Below, one piece after another: positions 1-9,231 of a stretch of 64,000 bases of DNA (its first letter is position 1; each line of letters opens with the position of its first letter). The stretch covers positions 38,424 to 102,423 of the forward strand of contig JAXMBS010000009.1 of assembly GCA_046349775.1 (NCBI GenBank), given 5' to 3'. Both the position numbers and the translations under genes were made by a program. The DNA comes from JAEUIG01 sp046349775. Lineage in GTDB: Bacteria > Planctomycetota > Planctomycetia > Planctomycetales > Planctomycetaceae. The notes beneath the pieces are model-generated. The model was not told the DNA's origin, did no database searches, and saw only the letters and a program-made list of their open reading frames with translations.

Positions 1-2
1 TC

Positions 3-2210
3 GCGGGAGTCTCGCAGGGCCGCCTCGATCGCTATTTCGAACGGCAGGGGGACAAATATCGTGTCGTACCCGAACTGAGGAATTCGATCGTCTTCGCACG
101 ACACAACTTGCTGAAGGATGCTCCCTTTACGAAGCTGGACATGATTTCATGCCGCAATCTGCTGATCTACTTTCAGCCTCCTGCCCAGAAGAAGGCCCTC
201 TCCTTGTGCCAATTCGGGTTGAAGACGAACGGCATCCTGGTACTGGGGCCCAGTGAGTCTCCAGGCGAATTGCAAAGTGAGTTTGACGTCATCGACGGCC
301 ACTGGCGCGTGTACCGCAAACGACGTGACACGCGACTGCCGGCGGATCTGCGATTTCCGCTGCCGAACAATCGCATTGCGCTGCCGCGTTCAGAAAACCG
401 CACGCAAATCGCTCTGCAGGGCTCCCGAACAGTCGTGCATGCCGACCTGCTCCGCGCTTACGACTGGATTCTGTCAAAGTTTGTTCCCACAGGGATCCTG
501 GTCGACGATCGTCACGAGGTTCAGCACATTTTCGGCGATTCCGCGTCACTGTTGAAGTTCAAGTCGGGACGCCCCAGCACGGACGTCCTCGAATTATTCG
601 ACGGGAATCTCCGTATGGCTGTGACGAGCGCTCTGCACCGCGTCAAGAAAGACGGGATAGCAGTCAGGTACGATGGCGTGCAGGTGAACGGTCAGGCGCA
701 AGACACTTGCTGTTTGTCCGTCGAACAAGTCCATAATCCGAAGGCGCACCGCCAGCAGTACCTGATCTCGCTTCGGCCGACGTGCGCGGAACAACTGCAG
801 TCGTCGGAACGCAGTGTCGTAGTCAACACGCAGTCAATGTCTCAGGAACGGATTGACGCGCTGGAAAACGATCTCCGCTTTGCGCAGGAAAACCTGCAGG
901 CCACGGTCGAGGAGCTCGAAACTGCCAATGAGGAAATGCAGGCCGCGAATGAAGAGCTGGTGGCATCAAACGAGGAACTGCAAAGCACGAATGAAGAGCT
1001 GCACTCCGTCAATGAGGAGCTGTACACCGTCAACGCGGAATATCAAAAGAAGATCTACGAATTGACGGAGATGACCGCGGACTTGGACACGCTGATGGAG
1101 TGCACCGACGTTGCCACGGTTTTCCTCGACCCTGACCTGCGGATTCGCAAGTTCACTCCGCAGATCGTTCCAATTTTCAAGCTCTTGTCGCAAGACGTCG
1201 GACGATGCATCGATACGTTCGCGCACCATTTGAAACGAGACAATCTTGTTGCGGCCATAAAACTCGTGCTGCGCTCAGGCGAGAGATTAGAGGAGGAGAT
1301 TCAGACCGATCAGGGACGATGGTTGCATATGCGCGTCCTGCCATATCGTTCGGAGAAAGTCATCAAAGGAGTGGTCCTCACGCTGATCGACATTGATACG
1401 TTGAAACGCGCGGAACAGTCGCTGGCCCAGTCGCTTCGAGAACGCGAGGGATTCATCGCTGTTCTCTCGCACGAACTGCGTAATCCTGTGAATGCCATCG
1501 TCAGTGCGTCGCGCTTGCTTTCGCAACCGCGTTCGAATGCGGCCGACATGCAGGATGTTGTCGCCGTGATTGAACGGCAATCCAAACATATTGCCCGGCT
1601 ATTGGAGGATCTTCTCGACGTGTCGAGGATGACCCAGAATAAGCTCTGCCTGCGAATGGAGGCCTTTGATCTGCGCAGCGCGATCGCGGCGGCAATTGAA
1701 ACGACGCAGCCGGTGTTCGCTCAACACCGGCAAACCCTCAACGCGAACATTTGTCCGGACCCATTGATCGTTCAGGGCGACGAACACAGACTGAATCAGG
1801 TCGTCGCGAACCTGCTCGTGAACGCCGCCAAATATTCGCCAGAGTTCGCGGTCATTGAATTATCTGCCACGCGTGCTGGAACGGAAGCCGTGTTACGGAT
1901 CACGGACAACGGCCAGGGCATCCCCGCCGAATCAATGAAGTACATCTTCACGGCGTTCACTCAGTCTTCTCAAGACTGGCATCATCATGACGGAGGCATG
2001 GGGATCGGTCTGTGTCTGGCGAAGTCCATCGTCGAACGGCACCAGGGATGCATCGACGTTCACAGCGATGGCGAGGGTCGCGGCAGCCAGTTTACCGTGC
2101 AACTTCCTTTGGCGCCCGGACGAAGCAGCTTTCGGAATTGCCAATGGACGAAACGCGGCCGGCCGAACTGCTTCATCCGTCTTCTCCCTCTGCATCAAAG
2201 GCAATTGTGA
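3..2210 (+). CDS. CheR methyltransferase-PAS-histidine kinase, 5' truncated
   Basis: The frame is open from the first bases of the window, so the gene starts upstream and only its C-terminal part is visible. The first residues match the end of a CheR methyltransferase domain (ARHNLLKDAPF, then DMISCRNLLIYF). A PAS-like segment and a long Glu/Asn-rich coiled coil (about 830-1080) follow, then a second PAS-like segment, a HisKA domain with the H-box LSHELRNPVNAI (about 1468) and a HATPase domain with N-box NLLVNAAKY, G1 DNGQGIP and G2 GMGIGL. This is the CheB/CheR-PAS-kinase architecture of multi-domain chemosensory kinases; whether a CheB domain lies upstream cannot be seen. The last 35 residues do not resemble kinase sequence; a one-base shift near 2115 would fuse the kinase to the receiver that follows. 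Confidence 0.85.
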   Translation, partial: AGVSQGRLDRYFERQGDKYRVVPELRNSIVFARHNLLKDAPFTKLDMISCRNLLIYFQPPAQKKALSLCQFGLKTNGILVLGPSESPGELQSEFDVIDGHWRVYRKRRDTRLPADLRFPLPNNRIALPRSENRTQIALQGSRTVVHADLLRAYDWILSKFVPTGILVDDRHEVQHIFGDSASLLKFKSGRPSTDVLELFDGNLRMAVTSALHRVKKDGIAVRYDGVQVNGQAQDTCCLSVEQVHNPKAHRQQYLISLRPTCAEQLQSSERSVVVNTQSMSQERIDALENDLRFAQENLQATVEELETANEEMQAANEELVASNEELQSTNEELHSVNEELYTVNAEYQKKIYELTEMTADLDTLMECTDVATVFLDPDLRIRKFTPQIVPIFKLLSQDVGRCIDTFAHHLKRDNLVAAIKLVLRSGERLEEEIQTDQGRWLHMRVLPYRSEKVIKGVVLTLIDIDTLKRAEQSLAQSLREREGFIAVLSHELRNPVNAIVSASRLLSQPRSNAADMQDVVAVIERQSKHIARLLEDLLDVSRMTQNKLCLRMEAFDLRSAIAAAIETTQPVFAQHRQTLNANICPDPLIVQGDEHRLNQVVANLLVNAAKYSPEFAVIELSATRAGTEAVLRITDNGQGIPAESMKYIFTAFTQSSQDWHHHDGGMGIGLCLAKSIVERHQGCIDVHSDGEGRGSQFTVQLPLAPGRSSFRNCQWTKRGRPNCFIRLLPLHQRQL

Positions 2211-2543
2211 TCGTGGAAGATCAAGAGCGGCCGGGATTACTCAAAAGACTATTGGCACTCGATGGGCACACAGTCACCATTGCAAAGGATGGCGAGGAGG
2301 GAATACAGGCAATACTTCAAAACGCCTCAACTGGCGATTGTTGACCTTGGCCTGCCGAAAGTGAACGGTTTTGGTGTGGCGAGAAATGTTCGCGCGCGGC
2401 TTGGAGACAGCGTGTTCCTCGTCGCCCTCACCGGTCATGGTAGCCCTCAGGATGTGAAGGCAGCGATTGAGGCCGGATTCGATGAACATATGGTTAAGCC
2501 AGTCGATTTCAATCGATTGTGCGAGCTCATCAGTAAGCATTGA
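2144..2543 (+). pseudogene. Receiver (REC) domain, frameshifted, continuation of the upstream kinase
   Basis: Two frames together give one complete receiver. The frame with ATG 2144 encodes KAIVIVEDQ and continues to about 2318. The frame one base further on then encodes the phospho-acceptor strand LAIVDLGLP, the switch Thr in ALTGHG and the conserved Lys in HMVKPVD. The join is a one-base shift near 2316-2323 (CTTCAAAAC). It is either a separate response regulator starting at ATG 2144 and overlapping the kinase, or more likely the C-terminal receiver of the CheR-kinase, which needs a second shift near 2115. As written it cannot make a complete receiver. Sequence error and real inactivation cannot be told apart here. 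Confidence 0.7.
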
Positions 2544-3441
2544 GGGAAACCGTCCAAACGCGTGTCGGCCGCGAGGACGGGCGCTGCAGGCCTTTGCTTT
2601 GTTTCCTGATCGAGCGTGGATGTAACGATTCCGGAACAGGCATCGATACTGCAGCACGGTTTTATGGGAAACACGCTCTTCATCGGGGAGCCAATGGCAT
2701 GCGCACTGCAACAGCAGGACGCGTAATGTTGGCAGTCGCAATGGATCTAGTGATGCTGCGGACACGGCGACGTTTCATTTGGAACTTATAATGCGGTCTG
2801 CACCGAAACAGATCTACCCATTTGCTGTATGGTGTGTGGGTGTAGATAGTCGGCCAGGGGCGTCCGGCCTCCGGGCGCGGTGCCGCGGCCGCGGAGCCGC
2901 GATGTGTGAATCACCGCCTCATCGTAGAAAGGAGAGCGGCACAAGTACTTCGCAGTTGTGTGTCGTCTACATGACAGTCATGCGGAGATGAGGTGACATT
3001 GGGCGTCAGAGAAACCACAGCTGTCACACCTGTATCGGGCCGTTCCTGATTCTTTGTGGCTGTCCGTCAATGCAGTGAGCGTTATGCTCGAAATGACGAC
3101 ATATTCTTATTAGTGGCGGTTTCACAGTCCGGGACGACGAGACTCCCGCCGGGCCAGAGTGCCAGGAATACCCCAGCTTTATTGCGGCTCGCCAGGAGAG
3201 TTGTCCTCTCACAACTCTGTCATTGACGATGCGAAGCACTTTCGAGGTGAGTGCTGTCCGCGGACGGTGCGCCGGTAGCTGACAGGACGGTAACGCCTGC
3301 GCGGTACTGTGCGGCCGATGTATGACAGGCGGATTCGGCGACTGCCGGGCGTGGTGTGCGTGTACCGAAAATGGTTCGAGGCGGCAGCATCGCGTTTGCC
3401 ACGTTGTTGACGCTGCCTGCGTACTGAACCAGGACAACCTC
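2544..3441. other. Intergenic region, 0.9 kb, no gene supported
   Basis: Only short open frames without family resemblance occur here. A GC-rich stretch near 2865-2905 contains short self-complementary runs (CCGCGGCCGCGG). No convincing promoter or RNA gene was identified. Confidence 0.5.
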
Positions 3442-5736
3442 ATGTTGGATCTGAACCTGCGATTGATGAGTGCTGCAATCGATTCGGCGAACGAAGCAAT
3501 GTTCACGATTCGCAGCGACGGTCGCTTTGTGAGTGTCAATCAGACCGCCTGCGAACGTCTGGAGTACAGCCGGGCCGCACTGCTAGCCATGAGCGTGTGG
3601 GACATCAATCCGAACTATTCCCCGGAGCGTTGGGGAATACTCTGGAGTGAGCTCAAGGAACGCCAGCGAATGGTCTTCGAGTCGGAGCACCGGACACGGA
3701 GCGGTCGCCACTTCCCGGTCGAGGTCTCGAAATTCTATGTGGCGTTCGACGATGGCGAATACGTATTCGATTTTGTGCGGGACATCAGCAGCCGGAAGGC
3801 CGCCGAGCAGGCCATTCAGCAGAGTGAAGAGCGATTCCGGCAAATGGCATTGCAACTGCGTGACGTACTCTGGATGCAGGAACGGCCGACTTGGCGGTTC
3901 ATTTACGTGAGCCCTGCTTATGAAACAATCTGGGGCAGAACGTGTCAGTCTCTGCTTGAGTCGCCGCTCAGTTGGTTGGAGGGTGTGCACACGGACGATC
4001 GCGAACAGGTGCGCCGACAGTTTGTCGATCTGCTGTCGTCGGAGGAATGTCAGACCATTTGTCGGGTTGTCGGTTCCGACGGTGCGCTTCGATGGATCCA
4101 GGCGTCCAGTGTTCCGATCCGAAATGATTCCGGCGAAGTCTGCCGGGTTGCGGGAATGTTCCGGGACATCACTGAACATCGAGAGAACGAGCTGGCACTG
4201 GATGCCGCGAAGCTTGCGGCAGAGCGCTCAAGCCAGGCGAAGAGTCTGTTCCTCGCGAACATGAGTCATGAGATTCGCACGCCCCTGACGAGCATCCTGG
4301 GATATGCAGAATTGTTGCAGCGAGGCGACATTCCCGCCGACCAAATGCGGTCGCACTTGGACACGATCTGTACAAGTGGACGTCATCTGCTGACGCTGTT
4401 GAATGACATTCTGGACTTGTCAAAAATCGAAGCTGGGCACATCGACCTTGATCTGCAGCGCGTCTCCCCACATCAAGTCATCAGAGAGGTATTGTCGCTC
4501 CTGCGCGTGCGCGCCCAAGAGAAGAGCCTGGAGCTGGAGGCAGTCTGGACCAGCCCTACTCCGGAGGTAATTCTGACAGACGCGGCCCGATTGCGGCAGA
4601 TGCTGGTCAACATTGTCGGCAACGCGATCAAATTCACGGAGAGGGGCGGAGTGGTCGTCACCGCAGGCTTCGACCACGCCGGTCGGGATACTCGACTTCG
4701 AATCGAAGTCCGTGATACTGGAATAGGGATTCCGGCTGATCGACAGGAGTCCATTTTTGTGGCATTCACGCAGGCAAATGAGTCGATTACCAGACGTTTC
4801 GGCGGATCCGGCTTGGGGATGACTATCAGCCGCATGATTGCTCGAGAGCTCGGGGGGGATGTAGTCGTCCAGAGCTCGCCGGGCCAGGGGACGATGGTGA
4901 CCATAACAGTCCAAACAGGCCCGTTGGAGGGAGTCCGCATGTTGACGCGCCCGCCCACTGAGGTCATGCAGCCTTCGACCCACAACACGGGCTCGAGAAT
5001 GAAGCGGGTTTTGGATGGGATCCGAGTACTCGTCGTCGATGATGGGGAATCGAATCGCGAACTGGTGAGCCTCGTCTTGCAGAACGTAGGTGCTGCCGTG
5101 GCGTTCGCCAGGAACGGCCAAGAGGGCATCGAGCGCTGCATTCACCGTGAATTTGATGTAATTCTAATGGACTTGCAGATGCCCGTTATGGATGGCTGGA
5201 AAGCGATGCGAAAGTTGCGCGCCGCTGGAATCCGGACGCCCATCGTCGCGCTGTCTGCACACGCCATGCGAGGAGTGAAGGAAGACTGTCTGAGGGAAGG
5301 TTTCGATGGATACTTGACGAAGCCGATCAACATCGACGAGTTGCGGTCATGCGTCCGCTCTTTCGGTTCGAATCGTCCCCGCAAACCGATCGATGTCGCT
5401 TCCCCCCTGGGGGCGGTCGCACCGGTCAAAGGGAATTGCATCAGGTCGTCTCTGCCGTCCGACGAACCAGGATATGCAGGCATTCTCCGGAGTTTTGTGC
5501 AGCGATTGGATCGAAAACTCGACGAGTTAGAAGCGGCGGCGACGACTGACGATATCAAGACGGTGGAAGAAATCGCTCACTGGTTGAAAGGCGCCGGAGG
5601 GACGATGGGATTTGGTTGTTTTACCGAGCCGGCCGCACGTCTGGAACGGGAAGCCGCAGAACGAGCAGTGGCATCGATGAGAATGAGCATCAAGGGCATC
5701 AGGCGTCTGGCGGAACGTATCGAGGTCACGGATTAA
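3442..5736 (+). CDS. Hybrid histidine kinase PAS-PAS-HisKA-HATPase-REC-HPt
   Basis: A tripartite hybrid sensor kinase of 764 residues. Two PAS domains occupy roughly residues 8-120 and 130-255. HisKA follows with phospho-acceptor His about residue 276 (MSHEIRTPL), then HATPase with N-box NIVGNAIKF, G1 DTGIGIP and G2 GGSGLGM. The receiver has DD in LVVDD, acceptor Asp about residue 577 (ILMDLQMP) and Lys in LTKPIN. A C-terminal HPt domain has its His about residue 713 (AHWLKGAGG). No membrane segment is visible, so it is probably cytosolic. ATG 3442 was chosen over upstream starts because AGGACA precedes it by about 6 nt and the PAS domain begins directly after. All relay elements are present in one chain; the final acceptor is probably a separate receiver such as the one encoded 30 nt downstream (inference). 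Confidence 0.9.
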   Translation: MLDLNLRLMSAAIDSANEAMFTIRSDGRFVSVNQTACERLEYSRAALLAMSVWDINPNYSPERWGILWSELKERQRMVFESEHRTRSGRHFPVEVSKFYVAFDDGEYVFDFVRDISSRKAAEQAIQQSEERFRQMALQLRDVLWMQERPTWRFIYVSPAYETIWGRTCQSLLESPLSWLEGVHTDDREQVRRQFVDLLSSEECQTICRVVGSDGALRWIQASSVPIRNDSGEVCRVAGMFRDITEHRENELALDAAKLAAERSSQAKSLFLANMSHEIRTPLTSILGYAELLQRGDIPADQMRSHLDTICTSGRHLLTLLNDILDLSKIEAGHIDLDLQRVSPHQVIREVLSLLRVRAQEKSLELEAVWTSPTPEVILTDAARLRQMLVNIVGNAIKFTERGGVVVTAGFDHAGRDTRLRIEVRDTGIGIPADRQESIFVAFTQANESITRRFGGSGLGMTISRMIARELGGDVVVQSSPGQGTMVTITVQTGPLEGVRMLTRPPTEVMQPSTHNTGSRMKRVLDGIRVLVVDDGESNRELVSLVLQNVGAAVAFARNGQEGIERCIHREFDVILMDLQMPVMDGWKAMRKLRAAGIRTPIVALSAHAMRGVKEDCLREGFDGYLTKPINIDELRSCVRSFGSNRPRKPIDVASPLGAVAPVKGNCIRSSLPSDEPGYAGILRSFVQRLDRKLDELEAAATTDDIKTVEEIAHWLKGAGGTMGFGCFTEPAARLEREAAERAVASMRMSIKGIRRLAERIEVTD

Positions 5737-5766
5737 TCGCATTTTCGATATCCGGGGAGCGCCAAG

Positions 5767-6993
5767 ATGACAGCAGCACGAGTCTTGATTGTGGACGACG
5801 AGGAGACGGTGCTGGACCTCTACAAGCTCCAGCTTGGCATAGAGTTCGAAATCAGCACGGCCGTTTCCGCGGAAACTGCGCTTGAACAGCTGCGTGGCGG
5901 TGCTGAGTACGCCGTCATCGTTGCCGACAAGCATCTGCCTGGTATGGCGGGAGATGTGTTGCTCCAGTTTGTGCAAGCAGAATGGCCGGCAACGGTTCGG
6001 ATCATGCTGACGGCGGACTCCCATCAAGTGGTGGCAGCGGATGCGGTCAACCGCGGACACGTCTTCCGCTTCCTTAACAAGCCGTGCCTCGCTGCGGAGT
6101 TCCGGACGGCGGTCCGCGATGCGGTTCGCGAACACCAAAGTCGGTGCGCCGAGCATGACATCCTCGCAAGTACCGTCAACGGCAGTGTCCGCCTGCTGAG
6201 TGAAGTTCTCGCGATTGTACGGCCGGACGCATGCAGCCGCGCGCGCCGGATCTGCAGGACGGCCGAACAGATTTGCCGCCGATATTGCGACTCGGACGCT
6301 TGGGAAGTCAGTATCGCGGCAATGCTGTGCGAGTTGGGATGCCTGACACTGCCGCCAGCCTTGGTCCACCGCGCACTTCGGCGGGCTCCGCTCGCCACGG
6401 ACGAGGCCGAGTTATGGGACTCGCACCCGCGCATTGCACACGATCTCATTTCGCATATTCCGCGATTGCAGCGAATCGCGAAAATCGTGTTGTTGCAGAA
6501 CGAGCCGTACCAACCGTCATCCGAACTGTCAGGTGACAATCAACGTGACGTCCGATGGCGCGCTTCGTGCCTGCGAATCGTGTTACGGTGGGACAATCTT
6601 GTCGAAGCGGGGCACACTTCAGGCGACGCCGCAGCACAAATCCTCGACGAGGCTGAGGAATACCCCCCGGATGTCGTAGCCGCATTTCGCACGGTCGTTG
6701 AACAGGATAGCCGCCGAAGCATTCGTGAGTTGCGCGCGGGGGAGTTGTCAAAGGGTATGGTGCTGGCTGAAGATTTGAAAGATGTCAGAGGACGGCTGCT
6801 GCTGACAAAAGGTCAGGAGATCGGAGCCGGGGTTCTGATCCAGATCTCTCCGGCCTGGAAGGGGTTATACGAGCTTCAGGAACCAATCCGAGTGCTGGAG
6901 ACCGAAGCGCAGCAAATCTCAGAAGGCGCTGACGGACAGCCCATACCAACAATTCCACGAGAGCGCTGCGGGATGCTGATCGGCAGCAGCTAA
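5767..6993 (+). CDS. Response regulator with degenerate HD-GYP-like output domain
   Basis: Encodes 408 residues, starting 30 nt after the hybrid kinase with a good Shine-Dalgarno (GGGGAG, 5755-5760). The N-terminal receiver has LIVDDEE, an acceptor Asp in IVADKHLPG and Lys in LNKPCL, as in RpfG-type regulators. The following about 170 residues align in outline with an HD-GYP domain, but the metal and catalytic motifs are missing. The position of LHDIGK reads LCELGC, only the His of the DSHP motif remains, the HHE position reads LQNEP, and no GYP is present. A small C-terminal domain (from about residue 320, RELRAGELSKGMVL) is typical of the planctomycete RpfG-like group. I infer a phosphorylation-dependent interaction or output domain without cyclic-di-GMP phosphodiesterase activity. 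Likely co-transcribed with the kinase. Confidence 0.8.
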   Translation: MTAARVLIVDDEETVLDLYKLQLGIEFEISTAVSAETALEQLRGGAEYAVIVADKHLPGMAGDVLLQFVQAEWPATVRIMLTADSHQVVAADAVNRGHVFRFLNKPCLAAEFRTAVRDAVREHQSRCAEHDILASTVNGSVRLLSEVLAIVRPDACSRARRICRTAEQICRRYCDSDAWEVSIAAMLCELGCLTLPPALVHRALRRAPLATDEAELWDSHPRIAHDLISHIPRLQRIAKIVLLQNEPYQPSSELSGDNQRDVRWRASCLRIVLRWDNLVEAGHTSGDAAAQILDEAEEYPPDVVAAFRTVVEQDSRRSIRELRAGELSKGMVLAEDLKDVRGRLLLTKGQEIGAGVLIQISPAWKGLYELQEPIRVLETEAQQISEGADGQPIPTIPRERCGMLIGSS

Positions 6994-7212
6994 TCAGAAA
7001 CTGCTCGACCGTGACAGGTAATGTGAGCAAAAGCGGCAGCGCGTTGCATGACTGCCGCTCCACCGCCTCCACATCGAACCACCATTACCGCTCTGCCGAC
7101 GCCGCTAAGTAAATCCAGCGAGATTCATCATCCCGTGGCGCGATCCGGGGCGCGGTCCTCCTGACCGCTTCAGATTCCGGCATCCTGCCTTCCCCGGAAC
7201 GCTTTCTCGCAA

Positions 7213-7980
7213 TCAGGCGGAGACCCGAGTCTCCCGGCTGCTCAGTTCACTCACCAGCGAAAGTGGATTAATCGGCTTGCGGAACCATCGATCGACTCCA
7301 GAAGGCCCAATCGGCACGGCTGCAGCTTCCGGGCTCATTCCCGAGATCGCGAAAATCCGGAGGTTGCAAGTCGCTGGATTCTCACGCAACCTTCTCACCG
7401 TTGTCGGCCCATCCATCCTTGGCATGGCCATGTCCAGCAGGATTATCTCGGGCAATCGTCGCGTTTCGACATAGTTGATCGCTTCCACTCCATCCAGAGC
7501 GGTATCGACGTCGAAGTTGCAAGTGCGCAAGAAGCCTGCGAGGAGTTCCGCCTCGTTGGCGTTGTCTTCAACAATCAAAGCACGTCGGCGGACTGGCATT
7601 GCCTGGCCGGAGTCGGTGCGATCCAGACTTTGGATCTCAGTTTCGACTCTCTCGAGTTCAAGCAACATCTTATACAGTGCCGGTTCCACGTCGACTTGCT
7701 GCCCCGCTTCTAGCTTCCGCGCCAGCAGGCAAAGGCCGAACATGGCCGTATTGACCTGATTTCGCAGCCGATGTGTTGAATCCGCGGTCCGAAGCGAGAC
7801 GTCTGATCCGTCTCGCGATTCGGCGGGCGACGGTGAGACCTCGTGACGGAAAATGGGAATCTCCTGTGGCGCGTCTATCCCTAAACGGACGACATTTCCT
7901 GAAATTCGTAAGACCGTCACGTCAACCCCGAGGGTGGGGAACACGACGCGTTCATCCTTGCGCCGAGAAACGACGAGCAT
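7213..7980 (-). CDS. CsrA domain fused to a response-regulator receiver
   Basis: A 255-residue protein. The first about 50 residues are a CsrA/RsmA RNA-binding domain: MLVVSRRKDERV, then VTVLRISGNVVRLGIDAP, ending IFRHEV. It keeps Arg6 and the Arg that matches CsrA Arg44, both involved in GGA-motif RNA binding. A helical linker (about 75-130, HRLRNQVNTAMFGLCLLARK) resembles a two-component dimerisation helix. The C-terminal receiver (about 135-250) has IVEDN, acceptor Asp in ILLDMAMP and Lys in FRKPIN. ATG 7980 is preferred to the upstream ATG 8034: the CsrA domain starts exactly there and a strong ribosome site (GGAAGGAG) lies 6-7 nt upstream. It is encoded opposite the kinase cluster. The arrangement suggests phosphorylation-controlled binding of mRNA (inference). 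Confidence 0.85.
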   Translation of the reverse strand: MLVVSRRKDERVVFPTLGVDVTVLRISGNVVRLGIDAPQEIPIFRHEVSPSPAESRDGSDVSLRTADSTHRLRNQVNTAMFGLCLLARKLEAGQQVDVEPALYKMLLELERVETEIQSLDRTDSGQAMPVRRRALIVEDNANEAELLAGFLRTCNFDVDTALDGVEAINYVETRRLPEIILLDMAMPRMDGPTTVRRLRENPATCNLRIFAISGMSPEAAAVPIGPSGVDRWFRKPINPLSLVSELSSRETRVSA

Positions 7981-8537
7981 CGCACGCTCCTTCCTTGAAG
8001 AAATAGTGCGGAGAGGGCTTCCGTTCCGCAACATACTTACGGCAGCCTCACTCCTTCGGCTACAGCAAGCTCATCGTTTAGCCAATGTCCACATCGGCCA
8101 AAACCGACAGTTGATGAGTTTGCGACGAGGATGCTAGCGTCGACACGAGCCAGCGCCAACCACCGGGCCCATGGTTCTAATGAGAAAGCAGTATGACGCT
8201 TTATTGTCGTAGGTAAGCCTGACCGACAGCCGGCAGAGGCATACCTTAAGCATCGTTCTCACAAACAAATGTCCGTCGCCGGACAATCTGGGCACTCTAT
8301 GTGTTCAACTTGCATCCTAGAACTCACAGTCGGTTTTATCAGTCGAAAACACTTCTACTTGCGTGCTCCTTTGACTCAGTTCGCTGAACCCGCCAGCACG
8401 GCATTCGACTATAATGGCTCGCGATAAGGAGGTCGCGACCCGAACACGTTGCTCTGTCAGGTTGCGGACATTGCGGGCGTCGCGTTTCAAATACTAGGTG
8501 CTATGGGCGAGGACTCCTGAGGATAGAGACGAACACA
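7981..8537. other. Divergent intergenic region between CsrA-receiver and heme oxygenase genes
   Basis: About 550 bases with no supported gene. It must hold the promoters of both flanking genes, but no clear -35/-10 pair could be picked by eye. The heme oxygenase start is preceded by GAGGATAGAGACGAACACA, with a GAGGA-like ribosome site. Confidence 0.45.
7988..7996 (-). promoter_or_regulatory. Strong ribosome binding site of the CsrA-receiver gene
   Basis: The minus strand reads AAGGAAGGAG, then GCGTGCG, then ATG. This fixes the start at 7980 and excludes the 18 extra residues of the longer frame. Confidence 0.7.
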
Positions 8538-9155
8538 ATGACGACTATACATCAACGCCTCCGTCAACGGACGGCAGCTTTCCACGATGCACTCGAATTC
8601 CGAGTGGCGTCGATCATCGACAATCCGACGGCATCGAGTTATGCGATGCTGCTTGCTGCGATGTATGGATACTACGCACCGTTAGAAGATGCGCTCGCCC
8701 AGAATGTGGACCTGACGCGTTTAGGGATCAACCTTGATGAGCGGAAGAAGCAAAACCTGATCGAAGCGGATCTGCAGCTGTTTGGAGTGGATGCAGCAGC
8801 GATTGAGCGCTGCGGTACGCTGCCGGCGACACAACTGGCAGGCGCGGCGCTGGGCTGCCTTTACGTTCTTGAGGGTTCAACTCTCGGCGGACGAGTGATT
8901 GCCCGGCGGATTTCGAGTCGGCTAAACGTAACTCCTGACTCTGGCCTGTTGTTCTTTACAGGTTATGGAGCTGAATGCGGCACGATGTGGCGCGAATTCC
9001 TGACTTCTCTGGAACGCGCATCCGCAGACGATGCCTTCGCCGAGGAGACATGCCAAGGCGCGATTGACTGCTTCGCAAAGCTGGACAACTGGTTGGAGCG
9101 ATCGCTTGCATTGGGCGGCATGCGCGAAAACAAGACCAGTAACTCTCGAAAGTGA
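8538..9155 (+). CDS. bphO: Biliverdin-producing heme oxygenase (BphO type)
   Basis: A 205-residue protein of the heme oxygenase fold. It would open heme to biliverdin IXalpha, CO and Fe2+ in the cytosol. Visible marks are the proximal heme His in RTAAFHDALE and the distal-helix motif YVLEGSTLGG. Length is usual for bacterial BphO/HemO. It lies 76 nt from, and convergent with, a bacteriophytochrome that needs biliverdin as chromophore, which supports the BphO assignment over an iron-acquisition HemO. The frame is intact. Confidence 0.88.
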   Translation: MTTIHQRLRQRTAAFHDALEFRVASIIDNPTASSYAMLLAAMYGYYAPLEDALAQNVDLTRLGINLDERKKQNLIEADLQLFGVDAAAIERCGTLPATQLAGAALGCLYVLEGSTLGGRVIARRISSRLNVTPDSGLLFFTGYGAECGTMWREFLTSLERASADDAFAEETCQGAIDCFAKLDNWLERSLALGGMRENKTSNSRK

Positions 9156-9231
9156 CGATGCTTGCGCGTTGTGTCCGCTTTCACGTCTCCGAATCATTCC
9201 AATAGAGCGCGACGCATCGCCGGTCGGCGCC

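Noticed and set aside
48..2210. Start of the first kinase at the TTG/ATG-like codon near 108
   Set aside because: CheR-type residues continue in frame upstream to the window edge, so 108 is not a start.
2779..2991. 70-residue open frame in the first large intergenic region
   Set aside because: No family resemblance, no ribosome site, and low-complexity GC-rich codons.
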